From positions 1-64,000 of the forward strand of contig JBKBOJ010000003.1 of the NCBI GenBank assembly GCA_046294815.1: a stretch of 64,000 nucleotides of DNA, in the 5' to 3' direction. The position numbers and the translations under genes are program-made. The stretch's first letter is position 1; each line of letters starts with the position of its first letter. This DNA comes from Pelomonas sp046294815. Lineage in GTDB: Bacteria > Pseudomonadota > Gammaproteobacteria > Burkholderiales > Burkholderiaceae_C. Shown one piece after another: positions 7,749 to 17,666 of the stretch. The notes under the pieces were generated by a model that saw only the letters and a program-made list of their open reading frames with translations, was not told the origin of the DNA and did no database searches.

Positions 7749-9319
7749 AGCGCCCCCAGAACATCAGCAAGAAGCAGTGGATCGCGATCGCGGTCTTGAT
7801 CGTCGCCGGCATCGCAGCCGGTGCCGCCATTCTCGGCACCGAGCGTGCCAAGCCGGCCGACGCCCACGGGCACGGCCATGCCGACAGCCACGGCGACAGC
7901 GAACACCACGGCGACAAAGCCGGCGACGGCCACGACCACGCCAAGGAGCACGGCGACGCCGAACACCACGATGAAGCCGCCAAGGGCCCGCACGGCGGGC
8001 AGCTGCTGACCGAGGGCGACTTCGGCCTGGAGATCCAGTTGGCCGAGGAAGCGGGGAAGGCCGTGCTGCGCGCCTGGGCCTACGAGAAGGGCAAGCCGGT
8101 ACCGGCGGCCAACGTCAAGGTGGCCGTGACCCTCACGCGCCCCACCGGCGAGGAGCAGAAGCTGACCCTGTCGCCAGCCAAGGACGGCAGCCTGGTCGGC
8201 GCCGAGCCGGTGCCCGAGCCGCATGTGTTCGACGCGGCGATCGAGGTGCAGACGCCCAAGGAGCCCTACCTGTTCGATTGGAGCCAGGCCGAAGGCAAGG
8301 TCGCGATGACGGACGCCCAGGTCAAGGCCGCCGGCATCACTGTCGAGCCGGCAGCTGCAGCCCCGATCCGCTCGTCGCTGCAGTTGCCCGGCGAGATCCG
8401 CTTCAACGAGGACCGCACCGCCCATGTGGTGCCGCGGGTGGCCGGCGTTGTCGAAAGCGTCAGCGCAAGCCTGGGCCAGCAGGTGCGCAAGGGCCAGGTG
8501 CTGGCCGTCATCAGCAGCCCGGGCGTCTCCGAGCAGCGCGCAGAGCTTGAGTCGGCCCAAAAGCGCTTGCAGCTCGCCCGCACCACATACGAACGCGAGA
8601 AGAAGCTGTGGGAGGAGAAGATCTCGCCGCAGCAGGACGTGCTGCAGGCCGAGCAGGCGATGCGCGAGGCCGAGATCGCAGTGGCCAACGCCCGGCAGAA
8701 GCTGCAAGCCATCGGCGCCGCCCCGGGCGCAGCGGGGATGAACCGCTACGAGCTGCGCGCACCGTTCGACGGCACGATCGTCGAAAAGCACATCGCCCTG
8801 GGCGAGGCGGTCAAGGAAGACGCCAATGTCTTCACCCTGTCCGACCTGCGCAGCGTCTGGGCCGAGATCAGTGTGCCAGCCAAGGACATCGGCCAGGTGC
8901 GCGTCGGCGAGCGTGTCACGGTGCGCTCCACCGCCTCCAGCGAGGCCGCCGCCGGCACCGTCGCCTATGTCGGTTCGCTGCTCGGAGAGCAGACCCGTGC
9001 CGCCACCGCCCGCGTGACGCTGCCCAACCCTCGCGGCGCCTGGCGCCCGGGGTTGTACGTCACCGTCGAGCTGATCACCTCGGAGGCGCCGGCCGCCGTG
9101 ACGGTTGCCTCGGAGGCGATCCAGCAGGTGGACAACCAGCCGGTCGTGTACCTGAAGGTGCCGGGCGGCTTCCTGCCGCAGCGCGTCCAGCTCGGCCGCA
9201 GCGATGGCAAGCGCGTCGAGGTGGTCGGCGGCTTGAAGGCTGGTGCGCAGCATGCCGCGGCCGGCAGCTTTGTCGTGAAGTCCGAGGCCGGCAAGGCCTC
9301 GGCCACGCACACCCACTGA
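7745..9319 (+). CDS. czcB: CzcB periplasmic adaptor with histidine-rich N terminus
   Basis: The 524-residue RND adaptor joins CzcA to CzcC in the periplasm. It has an N-terminal membrane anchor (residues 12-30), then a striking His/Asp-rich segment (about 38-80, many HGH, HHG and HDH units). A beta domain follows, then the lipoyl/hairpin unit (VVPRVAGVVESVSASLGQQVRKGQVL, coiled coil, LRAPFDGTIVEKHIALGEAV) and the membrane-proximal barrel. The His-rich segment probably collects Zn, Co or Cd before transfer to the pump. It starts inside the czcC stop and is followed by czcA after 13 bases. Confidence 0.93.
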   Translation: MKRPQNISKKQWIAIAVLIVAGIAAGAAILGTERAKPADAHGHGHADSHGDSEHHGDKAGDGHDHAKEHGDAEHHDEAAKGPHGGQLLTEGDFGLEIQLAEEAGKAVLRAWAYEKGKPVPAANVKVAVTLTRPTGEEQKLTLSPAKDGSLVGAEPVPEPHVFDAAIEVQTPKEPYLFDWSQAEGKVAMTDAQVKAAGITVEPAAAAPIRSSLQLPGEIRFNEDRTAHVVPRVAGVVESVSASLGQQVRKGQVLAVISSPGVSEQRAELESAQKRLQLARTTYEREKKLWEEKISPQQDVLQAEQAMREAEIAVANARQKLQAIGAAPGAAGMNRYELRAPFDGTIVEKHIALGEAVKEDANVFTLSDLRSVWAEISVPAKDIGQVRVGERVTVRSTASSEAAAGTVAYVGSLLGEQTRAATARVTLPNPRGAWRPGLYVTVELITSEAPAAVTVASEAIQQVDNQPVVYLKVPGGFLPQRVQLGRSDGKRVEVVGGLKAGAQHAAAGSFVVKSEAGKASATHTH

Positions 9320-9332
9320 CCGGAGATGCGCC

Positions 9333-12300
9333 ATGTTTGAACGCATCATCCGGTTTGCCATCGAGCAGCGCTGGCTCGTGCTGCTGGCCGTGCTCGGCAT
9401 GGCGGCGCTCGGGGTCTTCAGCTACCAGAAGCTGCCGATCGACGCCGTGCCGGACATCACCAACGTCCAGGTCCAGATCAACACTGAGGCCCCCGGCTAC
9501 TCGCCGCTGGAGACCGAGCAGCGCATCACCTTCCCGATCGAAACAGCCATGGCCGGGCTGCCCGGTCTGCAGCAGACCCGGTCGCTGTCGCGCTATGGGT
9601 TGTCGCAGGTGACGGTGATCTTCAAGGACGGCACCGACATCTACTTCGCGCGGCAGCTGGTCAACGAGCGCATCCAGTCGGTGCGCGAGCAACTGCCCGC
9701 GGGTGTGGGCGCGGCGATCGGCCCCATCTCCACCGGCCTGGGCGAGATCTTCCTGTGGACGGTCGAGGCCAAGCCCGGCGCGAAGAAGCCGGACGGCACG
9801 CCATACACCGCCACCGACCTGCGCGAGATCCAGGACTGGATCATCAAGCCGCAGCTGCGCAACGTGCCCGGCGTCACCGAGATCAACTCGATCGGCGGCT
9901 TTGAGAAGGAGTACCAGGTCTCGCCGCATCCGGAACGGCTGTCGGCCTACGGGCTCACGCTGGCCGACATCGTGGCCGCACTGGAGCGCAACAACGCCAA
10001 CGTCGGCGCCGGCTATATCGAGCGGCGCGGCGAGCAGTACCTGATCCGCGCGCCCGGCCAGGTCCGGTCGATGGACGACATCCGCAACGTCATCCTCGGC
10101 AGCGCCGGCAGCACGCCGATCCGCATCCGCGATGTGGCCGACGTGGAAATCGGCCGCGAGCTGCGCTCGGGTGCGGCCACCGACAACGGCCAGGAAGTGG
10201 TGCTGGGCACCGTGTTCATGCTGATCGGCGAGAACAGCCGGACGGTGTCGCAGGCGGTGGCCAAGAAAATGGTCGAGATCAACCGCACGCTGCCGGCCGG
10301 CATCGAGGCGATCACGGTCTACGACCGGACGACGCTGGTGGACAAGGCGATCGCCACGGTCAAGAAGAACCTGCTCGAAGGGGCGGTGCTCGTGATCGCG
10401 GTGCTGTTCGTGTTCCTCGGCAACATCCGGGCGGCCGTCATCACCGCGCTGGTCATCCCGCTGTCGATGCTGTTCACCTTCACCGGGATGGTGGGCCAGA
10501 AGGTCAGCGCCAACCTGATGAGCCTGGGCGCGCTGGACTTCGGGATCATCGTGGACGGCGCCGTCGTGATCGTCGAGAACTGCGTGCGGCGGCTGGCCCA
10601 TGCGCAGGCCCACCATGGGCGGCCGCTGACGCTGAAAGAACGTCTGCACGAAGTGTTCGCCGCATCGCAGGAGGCGCGCCGGCCGCTGCTGTACGGGCAG
10701 CTGATCATCATGATCGTCTACATCCCGATCTTCGCGCTCACGGGCATCGAGGGCCGGATGTTCCACCCGATGGCCTTCACCGTGGTGATCGCGTTGCTGG
10801 GCGCGATGATCCTGTCGGTGACGTTCGTGCCGGCCGCAGTGGCGTTGTTCATCGGCAAGCGCGTCGCCGAAAAGGAGAACGCGCTGATGGCAGCGGCCAA
10901 GCGCGGGTACGCGCCGCTGCTGGACCGGGCGATGACAGCACGGCCGGTGGTCGTGACGGCCGCGGTGGTCGCCGTTGTGCTGTCCGGCCTGCTCGCCACG
11001 CGGCTGGGCAGCGAGTTCGTCCCGAGCCTCAACGAAGGCGACTTCGCGATCCAGGCGCTGCGCATGCCGGGGACCAGCCTCACGCAGTCGGTGGCGATGC
11101 AGCAGCAGCTGGAGCGCACGCTTAAAGCCAAGTTCCCGGAGATCGAGCGGGTGTTCTCGCGCACCGGCACCGCAGAGATTGCGGCGGACCCGATGCCGCC
11201 CAACATCTCCGACGCCTACGTGATGCTCAAGCCGCAGGAGCAGTGGCCCAAGCCACGCAGGTCGAGGGACGAGTTGGTCGCCGCCGTGCAGGCCGAGGTG
11301 GCCAAGCTGCCCGGGCAGAACTACGAGTTCTCGCAACCGATCCAGCTGCGCTTCAACGAGCTGATCTCGGGCGTGCGCGCCGACGTGGCGGTCAAGGTGT
11401 TCGGCGACGACATGGACCAGCTCAACACCACCGCGGAGCAGATCGCGGGGGTGCTGCGCGGGATCGACGGTGCTGCGGAGGTCAACGTGGAGCAGACCAC
11501 CGGACTGCCTATGCTGACCGTAGCCATCGACCGCGAGAAGGCCGCCCGCTATGGCTTGAACATCGGGGACGTGCAAGACACGGTGGCCGCCGCCACCGGC
11601 GGCCGGGAGGCAGGAACCCTTTTCGAGGGCGACCGCCGCTTCGACATCCTGGTGCGGTTGCCGGAGGAGCTGCGCGCCGACCTTGAAGCGATCAAGCGCC
11701 TGCCGATCGCGCTGCCCAAGGCGGACGGCGCGCGCACCCGCTTCATCCCGCTCGGCGAGGTGGCCGAGCTTCAGCTGGCACCCGGGCCCAACCAGGTGAG
11801 CCGAGAAGACGGCAAGCGCCGCGTCGTCGTCAGCGCGAATGTGCGCGGGCGCGACATCGGCTCCTTCGTCGCTGAGGCCCAGCAGGCGCTGCAGCAGCAG
11901 GTCAAGGTGCCGCCGGGCTACTGGACCACCTGGGGAGGACAGTTCGAGAACCTGCAGTCGGCCAGCGAGCGCCTGCGCGTGGTGGTGCCGGTGTCGCTGC
12001 TGTTGGTCTTCACGCTGCTGTTCGCGATGTTCGGGAACCTGAAGGACGGCCTGCTGGTGTTCACCGGCATCCCGTTCGCGCTCACCGGCGGCGTGCTGGC
12101 CCTTTGGTTGCGTGGCATCCCGCTGTCCATCTCGGCCGCCGTCGGGTTCATTGCCTTGTCGGGCGTGGCGGTGCTCAACGGCCTGGTGATGCTGTCGTTC
12201 ATCCGCGGCCTGCGCGAGCAGGGGCTGCCGCTGGACCAGGCGATCCGCGAGGGCGCACTGACGCGTTTGCGCCCGGTGTTGATGACCGCGCTCGTCGCCT

Positions 12301-12533
12301 CGCTCGGCTTCGTGCCGATGGCCATCGCCACCGGCACCGGTGCGGAGGTCCAGCGCCCGCTGGCCACCGTGGTGATCGGAGGCATCTTGTCCTCAACCGC
12401 GTTGACGCTGCTCGTGTTGCCGGTGCTGTACCGCATCGCCCACCGCCGGGACGAGGAAGACGAGAACGCCCTCGCATCTGAAACTCACCCTCCGGTGCTT
12501 GCTGAGCCGCGCACCGGCCTTTCACCTACCTGA
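9333..12533 (+). CDS. czcA: CzcA heavy-metal RND efflux pump (HME1 type)
   Basis: At 1066 residues this is the proton-driven inner-membrane pump for Co, Zn and Cd. It has the usual two-fold RND plan: helix 1 at the start, a large periplasmic loop, helices 2-6, a second loop, helices 8-12. Helix 4 carries LDFGIIVDGAVVIVEN, whose two Asp and one Glu form the proton relay typical of CzcA-like (HME1) pumps, unlike the AIGAMVDAAVVMIEN of the CusA homologue in this window. The methionine triad of CusA is not present. GGAG precedes the ATG. It is the last large gene of the operon. Confidence 0.94.
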   Translation: MFERIIRFAIEQRWLVLLAVLGMAALGVFSYQKLPIDAVPDITNVQVQINTEAPGYSPLETEQRITFPIETAMAGLPGLQQTRSLSRYGLSQVTVIFKDGTDIYFARQLVNERIQSVREQLPAGVGAAIGPISTGLGEIFLWTVEAKPGAKKPDGTPYTATDLREIQDWIIKPQLRNVPGVTEINSIGGFEKEYQVSPHPERLSAYGLTLADIVAALERNNANVGAGYIERRGEQYLIRAPGQVRSMDDIRNVILGSAGSTPIRIRDVADVEIGRELRSGAATDNGQEVVLGTVFMLIGENSRTVSQAVAKKMVEINRTLPAGIEAITVYDRTTLVDKAIATVKKNLLEGAVLVIAVLFVFLGNIRAAVITALVIPLSMLFTFTGMVGQKVSANLMSLGALDFGIIVDGAVVIVENCVRRLAHAQAHHGRPLTLKERLHEVFAASQEARRPLLYGQLIIMIVYIPIFALTGIEGRMFHPMAFTVVIALLGAMILSVTFVPAAVALFIGKRVAEKENALMAAAKRGYAPLLDRAMTARPVVVTAAVVAVVLSGLLATRLGSEFVPSLNEGDFAIQALRMPGTSLTQSVAMQQQLERTLKAKFPEIERVFSRTGTAEIAADPMPPNISDAYVMLKPQEQWPKPRRSRDELVAAVQAEVAKLPGQNYEFSQPIQLRFNELISGVRADVAVKVFGDDMDQLNTTAEQIAGVLRGIDGAAEVNVEQTTGLPMLTVAIDREKAARYGLNIGDVQDTVAAATGGREAGTLFEGDRRFDILVRLPEELRADLEAIKRLPIALPKADGARTRFIPLGEVAELQLAPGPNQVSREDGKRRVVVSANVRGRDIGSFVAEAQQALQQQVKVPPGYWTTWGGQFENLQSASERLRVVVPVSLLLVFTLLFAMFGNLKDGLLVFTGIPFALTGGVLALWLRGIPLSISAAVGFIALSGVAVLNGLVMLSFIRGLREQGLPLDQAIREGALTRLRPVLMTALVASLGFVPMAIATGTGAEVQRPLATVVIGGILSSTALTLLVLPVLYRIAHRRDEEDENALASETHPPVLAEPRTGLSPT

Positions 12534-12547
12534 AGGAGAGACCCCCC

Positions 12548-12967
12548 ATGAAGATCCACCCCATTCTTTGCGCGCTCGCGGCCAGCGCGGTGCTCGCGCT
12601 TCCTGCGCTGGCCGGCGGAGATCACAAGGCCACTGTGACCGGCACCGGCGCCCATGCCGGTCACGACGACAAGGCCCGCCACGGCGGCGTTGTCCGCGTG
12701 GAGAAGGACGTCAACTACGAGCTGGTCGTCAAGCCGGACGTGGCGGCGCTGTACATCGCGGACCACGGCAAACCGGCGGATCTCAAAGGCGCCACCGCAA
12801 AGCTGACGCTGCTGACCAAGGCAGGCAAGACCGAAGCCAACTTGGTGCCTGCGGGGGACCGGCTGGAGGCGAAGGGAGGTTTTGCGAGCGGGCCTGGCAC
12901 CAAGGCGCTGGTGAGCGTCACGCTGGCCGGGCAAGCCCCGGTCTCCGTTCGTTTCACGTTGAAGTGA
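12548..12967 (+). CDS. small periplasmic protein of the czc operon
   Basis: The 139-residue protein has a signal peptide (MKIHPILCALAASAVLALPALA) and a histidine-bearing start of the mature part (GDHKATVTGTGAHAGHDDKARHGG). A predicted all-beta domain of about 90 residues follows, with the pattern NYELVVKPDVAALYIADHGKP. I know similar conserved proteins next to czc and cus genes but no assigned function; a periplasmic metal carrier or chaperone is the natural guess. GGAGAG precedes the ATG, 14 bases after czcA, so it is in the same operon. It ends 23 bases before the convergent cusA stop, with no terminator hairpin between. Confidence 0.78.
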   Translation: MKIHPILCALAASAVLALPALAGGDHKATVTGTGAHAGHDDKARHGGVVRVEKDVNYELVVKPDVAALYIADHGKPADLKGATAKLTLLTKAGKTEANLVPAGDRLEAKGGFASGPGTKALVSVTLAGQAPVSVRFTLK

Positions 12968-12990
12968 GCGAAATGAGAAGGCGTTTATCG

Positions 12991-15900
12991 TCATAGTGCC
13001 GGGGCCGGTAGCGAATGTGGCTCCTCGTGCTGCGCCCGCTTGCGGGCGCGCAGCAGCAGGTAGACGGCCGGCACGACAAACAGCGACAGCAGGGGCGCAC
13101 TGACCATGCCACCGAGCATCGGCGCCGCGATGCGGCTCATCACCTCCGAGCCCGTGCCGCTGCCCCAGACGATCGGCAACAGGCCGGCCAGGATGACCGC
13201 CACCGTCATCGCCTTGGGGCGCACCCGCAGGACGGCTCCCTCACGGATGGCGTCTGCCACCACCTCCCGTGTCACCGGCAGGCCGGCTCGGATGCGATCT
13301 TCGAGCGCATGCTTCAGGTACAGCAGCATGACCACGCCGAACTCGGCCGCGACGCCGGCCAGCGCGATGAAGCCGACCCCCGTCGCCACCGACAGGTGGT
13401 AGCCCATCAGGTAGAGGAACCAGATGCCGCCGGTCAGTGCGAATGGCAGCGTGGCCATGATCAGTGCCGCCTCGTCGAAGCGCCGGAACGTCAGGTACAG
13501 CAGAACGAAGATGATCATCAGAGTGGCCGGCACCACCACCTTGAGCCGGGCGTTCGCCCGTTCGAGGTACTCGAACTGCCCCGAGTAGGTCACGCTCATC
13601 CCCGGCTCAAACTTCACCTGCTGGGCCACCGCGCGACGCAGGTCGTCCACGACCGAGGCGAGGTCGCGCCCCCGTACATCGATGTAGACCCACCCGGACG
13701 GACGCGCGTTTTCACTTTTGAGCATCGGGGGGCCGTCCACCAGCTCGATGCGGGCCACCGTGCCGAGCGTCACCTGCTGCCCCATGGGCGTCAGGACCGG
13801 CAGATTGCGCAGCTTGTCAGGCGTGTCGCGCAGCTCGCGGGGGTAGCGCAAATTGATCGGGAAGCGCGCCAAGCCCTCGACGGTTTCGCCGATGTTCTCG
13901 CCGCCGATCGTACCGGCCACCACCGCCTGCACGTCGCTGATGTTCAGGCCGTATCGAGCGGCGGCCGCGCGATCGATCTGCACGTCCACATAGCGCCCGC
14001 CGGTCAACCGTTCGGCCAGTGCCGAACTCACGCCGGGCACCGTCTTCGCGATCGTCTCCACCTGCGCTGCGGCCCGATCGATCGCTGCGAGGTCCGTGCC
14101 AGCGATCTTGACGCCTATCGGGCTCTTGATGCCCGTGGCCAGCATGTCGATGCGGTTGCGGATCGGCGGGATCCAGATGTTCGCCAGCCCGGGCACCTTG
14201 ACCGCCCGGTCCAGCTCCTCGACCAGTTTCTCCGGCGTCATGCCAGGGCGCCATTGCTCCCGGGGCTTGAGCTTGACGGTGGTTTCGAACATCTCCAGCG
14301 GTGCCGGGTCGGTGGCCGTCTCGGCGCGGCCCGCCTTGCCAAACACCCGCTCGACCTCCGGCACCGTCTTGATCATGCGGTCGGTGACCTGCAGCAGCTC
14401 GGCCGCCTTCTGGGCTGACAGGCCCGGCAGCGCCGAGGGCATGTACAGCAGGTCGCCCTCGTCCAGCGGCGGCAGGAACTCGCCACCCAGGCGCATCAAG
14501 GGCCAGGCGGTGGTGGCGAACACCGCCACTGCGATCACCAGCGTCAGCTTCGGACGGCGCAACACCCAGTCCAGCGCCGGCCGGTAGATCGCGATCAGGC
14601 CCCGGGTGATCGGGTTGCGCTGCTCCTCGGGGATGCGTCCACGGATCCAGTAGCCCATCAGCACCGGGATCAGGGTGACCGACAGGCCGGCCGAGGCCGC
14701 CATCGCATACGTCTTCGTGAAAGCCAGCGGACCGAACAGGCGGCCCTCCTGCGCCTGCAGCGTGAACACCGGCACGAACGACAGCGTGATGATCAGCAGC
14801 GAGAAAAACAGCGCCGGTCCGACCTCGACCGCCGCGTCGGTGATCACCTTCCAGCGCGCCTCACCCACCAGCGCCTGACCGGGATTTGTGTGCTGCCAGG
14901 CCTCCAGCTTCTTGTGGGCGTTTTCGATCATCACGACCGCAGCGTCCACCATCGCGCCGATCGCGATCGCGATGCCGCCCAGCGACATGATGTTGGCGTT
15001 CAGGCCCTGCTGCTGCATCACGATGAAGGCGGCCAGGACGCCGAGCGGCAGCGAGATGATGGCCACCACCGCCGATCGCAGGTGCCACAGGAACACCGCG
15101 CAGACCAGCGCGACGACGACAAACTCCTCCAGCAGCTTGACCGAGAGATTGTCGATCGCCCGCTGGATCAGGTCGCTGCGGTCGTAGGTCGTCACAATCT
15201 CGACGCCCTTTGGCAGGCTGGCCTGCAGCTGCGTGAGCTTGTCGCGCACCGCGGCGATCGTGGCCTGCGCGTTCTTGCCGCTGCGCAGGATTACGACACC
15301 GCCCACTGCTTCGCCCTGGCCATCGAGTTCGCCGATGCCCCGCCGCATCTCCGGGCCCAGCTGCACCGTGGCGACGTCGCGCAACGTCACCGGCACCCCG
15401 GCGCGAACCGCCAGCGGCACGTTCCTGAAGTCCTCCAGCGACTTCAGAAAGCCGCCGGCGCGCACCATGTACTCCGCCTCTGCCAGTTCGAGCACCGAGC
15501 CGCCGGTCTCCTGGTTGGCGTTCATCAAGGCCTCGCGCACCTGGGCGTGTGTCACCCCGTAGGCGACCAGGCGCGCCGGATCGAGCACCACTTGGTACTG
15601 CTTGACCATGCCGCCGACGGTCGCCACCTCGGCCACGTTGGCCAGCGACTTCAGCTCGAACTTCAGGAACCAGTCCTGCAGCGCGCGCAGCTGTGACAGG
15701 TCGTGGCGGCCGCTGCGGTCGACCAGCGCATACTGGAACACCCAGCCGACCCCGGTGGCATCCGGGCCCAGCGAGGGCTTGGCGCTGGCCGGCAGCCGCC
15801 CCTGGACCTGGCTCAAGTACTCCAGCACCCGTGAGCGTGCCCAATACAGGTCGGTCCCGTCCTCGAACAGCACATAGACGAAGGAGTCGCCGAAGAAGGA

Positions 15901-16155
15901 GAACGCGCGCACCGCCTTGGCCCCCGGGACCGACAGCATCGTCGTTGCCAGCGGGTAGGTCACCTGGTTCTCGACGATCTGCGGTGCCTGGCCCGGGTAG
16001 TTGGTGCGGATGATCACCTGCACGTCCGACAGGTCCGGCAGCGCGTCGATCGGCGTGGCGCGCAGCGAGAACACCCCTGCAACGGCCAGGAACACGGTGG
16101 CCAGCAGCACCAGGAAGCGGTTGCCGACCGACCAGCGGATGATGGCACCGATCAT
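12991..16155 (-). CDS. cusA: CusA/SilA copper-silver RND efflux pump
   Basis: The 1054-residue heavy-metal RND pump is of the Cu(I)/Ag(I) type. The start MIGAIIRWSVGNRF and the helix 4 motif IAIGAMVDAAVVMIEN are typical. The three methionines known to bind Cu(I)/Ag(I) in E. coli CusA are in place: LLYMP, PLEMFET and RIDMLATG. The ATG at 16155 overlaps the cusB stop by ATGA; the longer upstream extension belongs to another frame. It probably accepts ions from the fused CusF domain of the adjacent CusB. Confidence 0.95.
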   Translation of the reverse strand: MIGAIIRWSVGNRFLVLLATVFLAVAGVFSLRATPIDALPDLSDVQVIIRTNYPGQAPQIVENQVTYPLATTMLSVPGAKAVRAFSFFGDSFVYVLFEDGTDLYWARSRVLEYLSQVQGRLPASAKPSLGPDATGVGWVFQYALVDRSGRHDLSQLRALQDWFLKFELKSLANVAEVATVGGMVKQYQVVLDPARLVAYGVTHAQVREALMNANQETGGSVLELAEAEYMVRAGGFLKSLEDFRNVPLAVRAGVPVTLRDVATVQLGPEMRRGIGELDGQGEAVGGVVILRSGKNAQATIAAVRDKLTQLQASLPKGVEIVTTYDRSDLIQRAIDNLSVKLLEEFVVVALVCAVFLWHLRSAVVAIISLPLGVLAAFIVMQQQGLNANIMSLGGIAIAIGAMVDAAVVMIENAHKKLEAWQHTNPGQALVGEARWKVITDAAVEVGPALFFSLLIITLSFVPVFTLQAQEGRLFGPLAFTKTYAMAASAGLSVTLIPVLMGYWIRGRIPEEQRNPITRGLIAIYRPALDWVLRRPKLTLVIAVAVFATTAWPLMRLGGEFLPPLDEGDLLYMPSALPGLSAQKAAELLQVTDRMIKTVPEVERVFGKAGRAETATDPAPLEMFETTVKLKPREQWRPGMTPEKLVEELDRAVKVPGLANIWIPPIRNRIDMLATGIKSPIGVKIAGTDLAAIDRAAAQVETIAKTVPGVSSALAERLTGGRYVDVQIDRAAAARYGLNISDVQAVVAGTIGGENIGETVEGLARFPINLRYPRELRDTPDKLRNLPVLTPMGQQVTLGTVARIELVDGPPMLKSENARPSGWVYIDVRGRDLASVVDDLRRAVAQQVKFEPGMSVTYSGQFEYLERANARLKVVVPATLMIIFVLLYLTFRRFDEAALIMATLPFALTGGIWFLYLMGYHLSVATGVGFIALAGVAAEFGVVMLLYLKHALEDRIRAGLPVTREVVADAIREGAVLRVRPKAMTVAVILAGLLPIVWGSGTGSEVMSRIAAPMLGGMVSAPLLSLFVVPAVYLLLRARKRAQHEEPHSLPAPAL

Positions 16156-17666
16156 TGCGTGCCTCCCTCGCGTTGCAGGCTGCGCACCTCGAAGCCGTCG
16201 TCGGTCTGCGCGAAGCGGAAGCGCACGCGGTCGCCGACCTTGAAGCCCTGAGCGATCCCCGGCTGCTGCAACTTGAAGCCCATCTCCATTGCGCCCCATT
16301 GCAGGGACGGCACGGGTCCGTGGTCCAGCGTGATCTCGTCGCCCGCCAGCGCGGTGATGCGGCCGCTGCCTTCGTGGAGCGGCGCCGGCGCGGCGGCGGT
16401 GCTGGCCACCCCGGCAGCAGACGCGGCCGCAGCCGGGGCTGCCTGGCGCTGCAGCAGGCCCTGCATGCTGGCTTCGGAGTCGATCAGGAACTGGCCGGAC
16501 GCCACCACCTGCTGCCCGGCTTGGAGACCCGAGAGGATCTCCAGCTTGTCGCCGAGTTCGCGGCCTACGCGCACCTCCACCGGCCGAAAACGACCCTGCG
16601 GCTCAACCACGTAGACCAGCGCACGCTGGCCGGTCCGGATCACGGCTTCGCCCGGTACCACCAGCGCTTCCTTGCGTTCGCCGTTGAACCTGACCTGCGC
16701 GAACATGCCGGCGCGCAGGCGGCCGGAAGGATTCGGCAGCTCGATGCGCACCCGCAGCGTCCTGGTCTCGGCATTGGCTTCGGGCAGCACCGCGGTGACC
16801 TTGCCAGTCAGCGCGGTTTCGCCGGGGAAGGCCGACAGCCGCACCTCGATCGGCTGGCCGGGCCGCGCCGCCCAAGCCTGGCCCTCGGGCAGCGACCCTT
16901 CCAGCCACACCGAAGACAGCCCGTTGATGCGCGCCAGCGTCATGCCGGCCGACACCGTCATGCCCGGTCGCACCATCAGCTCCTGCAGCAGGCCGCCGAT
17001 CGGCGTGCTGATGCGCAAGATCGGCTGCACGCGGCCACTGCGTTCGACCTGCTCGACGAGGGCCGGCGGCATGCCGAGCAGCACCAGCCGCTGGCGTGCG
17101 GCGCCGGCCAGTGACGCGTCGGCCGTGGCCTTGACCGCCAGGTACTCCTGCTGGGCGGCCGCCCATTCAGGCACCAGGATCTCCGCGATCACGGCACCGG
17201 CTGGCACCACGTCGCCGACCGCGCGGCGGGGCACCTGGTGCACGAAACCACTGGTTCTGGCCTGGACGATCGCCACGTCGCGTTCGTTGAGCTGCACGGT
17301 GGCCGGCACGTCGATCGTGGCGCCGGTGGACTGCTTCTCGACCACGGCGGTCCGCCATCCGAGCGTCTGGGCCAGCCGAGGATCCACAGCGACGCCGCCG
17401 GCAGGTGACTCGTCGGCGTACTTGGGCACCAGCTGCATGTCCATGAACGGCGACTTGCCGGGCTTGTCGAACTTGTGCTGCGGCACCATCGGGTCGTACC
17501 AATAGAGAACCTTTCGGCCCTCGGGTGCGGAGGCGGCCGTGGGTGCGGCCCGGTCGGCGGGCTGGCCACGCCAGGTCGCCACCGCAAAGCCGATGGCACC
17601 CCCGGTGGCCAGCAGCAGCACGGCCGCCAGGAGCTTGTTGCGTTGCTGAGCAATCATGGCGGTCAC
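16152..17666 (-). CDS. cusB: CusB adaptor with C-terminal CusF domain
   Basis: The 504-residue periplasmic adaptor of the Cu/Ag pump has an N-terminal anchor (residues 12-27). It is followed by a heavy-metal binding domain with YWYDPMVPQHKFDKPGKSPFMDMQLVPKY near 54-82, the lipoyl, hairpin and barrel domains, and after an Ala-rich linker (about 405-430) a C-terminal CusF-like fold. That domain carries LDHGPVPSLQWGAMEMGF, matching the His, Trp, Met, Met set CusF uses to hold Cu(I)/Ag(I). In E. coli CusF is a separate protein. The GTG at 17666 overlaps the cusC stop by GTGA; an ATG at 17657 is the alternative. Confidence 0.92.
   Translation of the reverse strand: MTAMIAQQRNKLLAAVLLLATGGAIGFAVATWRGQPADRAAPTAASAPEGRKVLYWYDPMVPQHKFDKPGKSPFMDMQLVPKYADESPAGGVAVDPRLAQTLGWRTAVVEKQSTGATIDVPATVQLNERDVAIVQARTSGFVHQVPRRAVGDVVPAGAVIAEILVPEWAAAQQEYLAVKATADASLAGAARQRLVLLGMPPALVEQVERSGRVQPILRISTPIGGLLQELMVRPGMTVSAGMTLARINGLSSVWLEGSLPEGQAWAARPGQPIEVRLSAFPGETALTGKVTAVLPEANAETRTLRVRIELPNPSGRLRAGMFAQVRFNGERKEALVVPGEAVIRTGQRALVYVVEPQGRFRPVEVRVGRELGDKLEILSGLQAGQQVVASGQFLIDSEASMQGLLQRQAAPAAAASAAGVASTAAAPAPLHEGSGRITALAGDEITLDHGPVPSLQWGAMEMGFKLQQPGIAQGFKVGDRVRFRFAQTDDGFEVRSLQREGGTQ

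Noticed and set aside
16156..16299. N-terminal extension of cusA to 16299
   Set aside because: The added 48 residues are the out-of-frame reading of the CusF domain of cusB; the ATG at 16155 gives the conserved CusA start.
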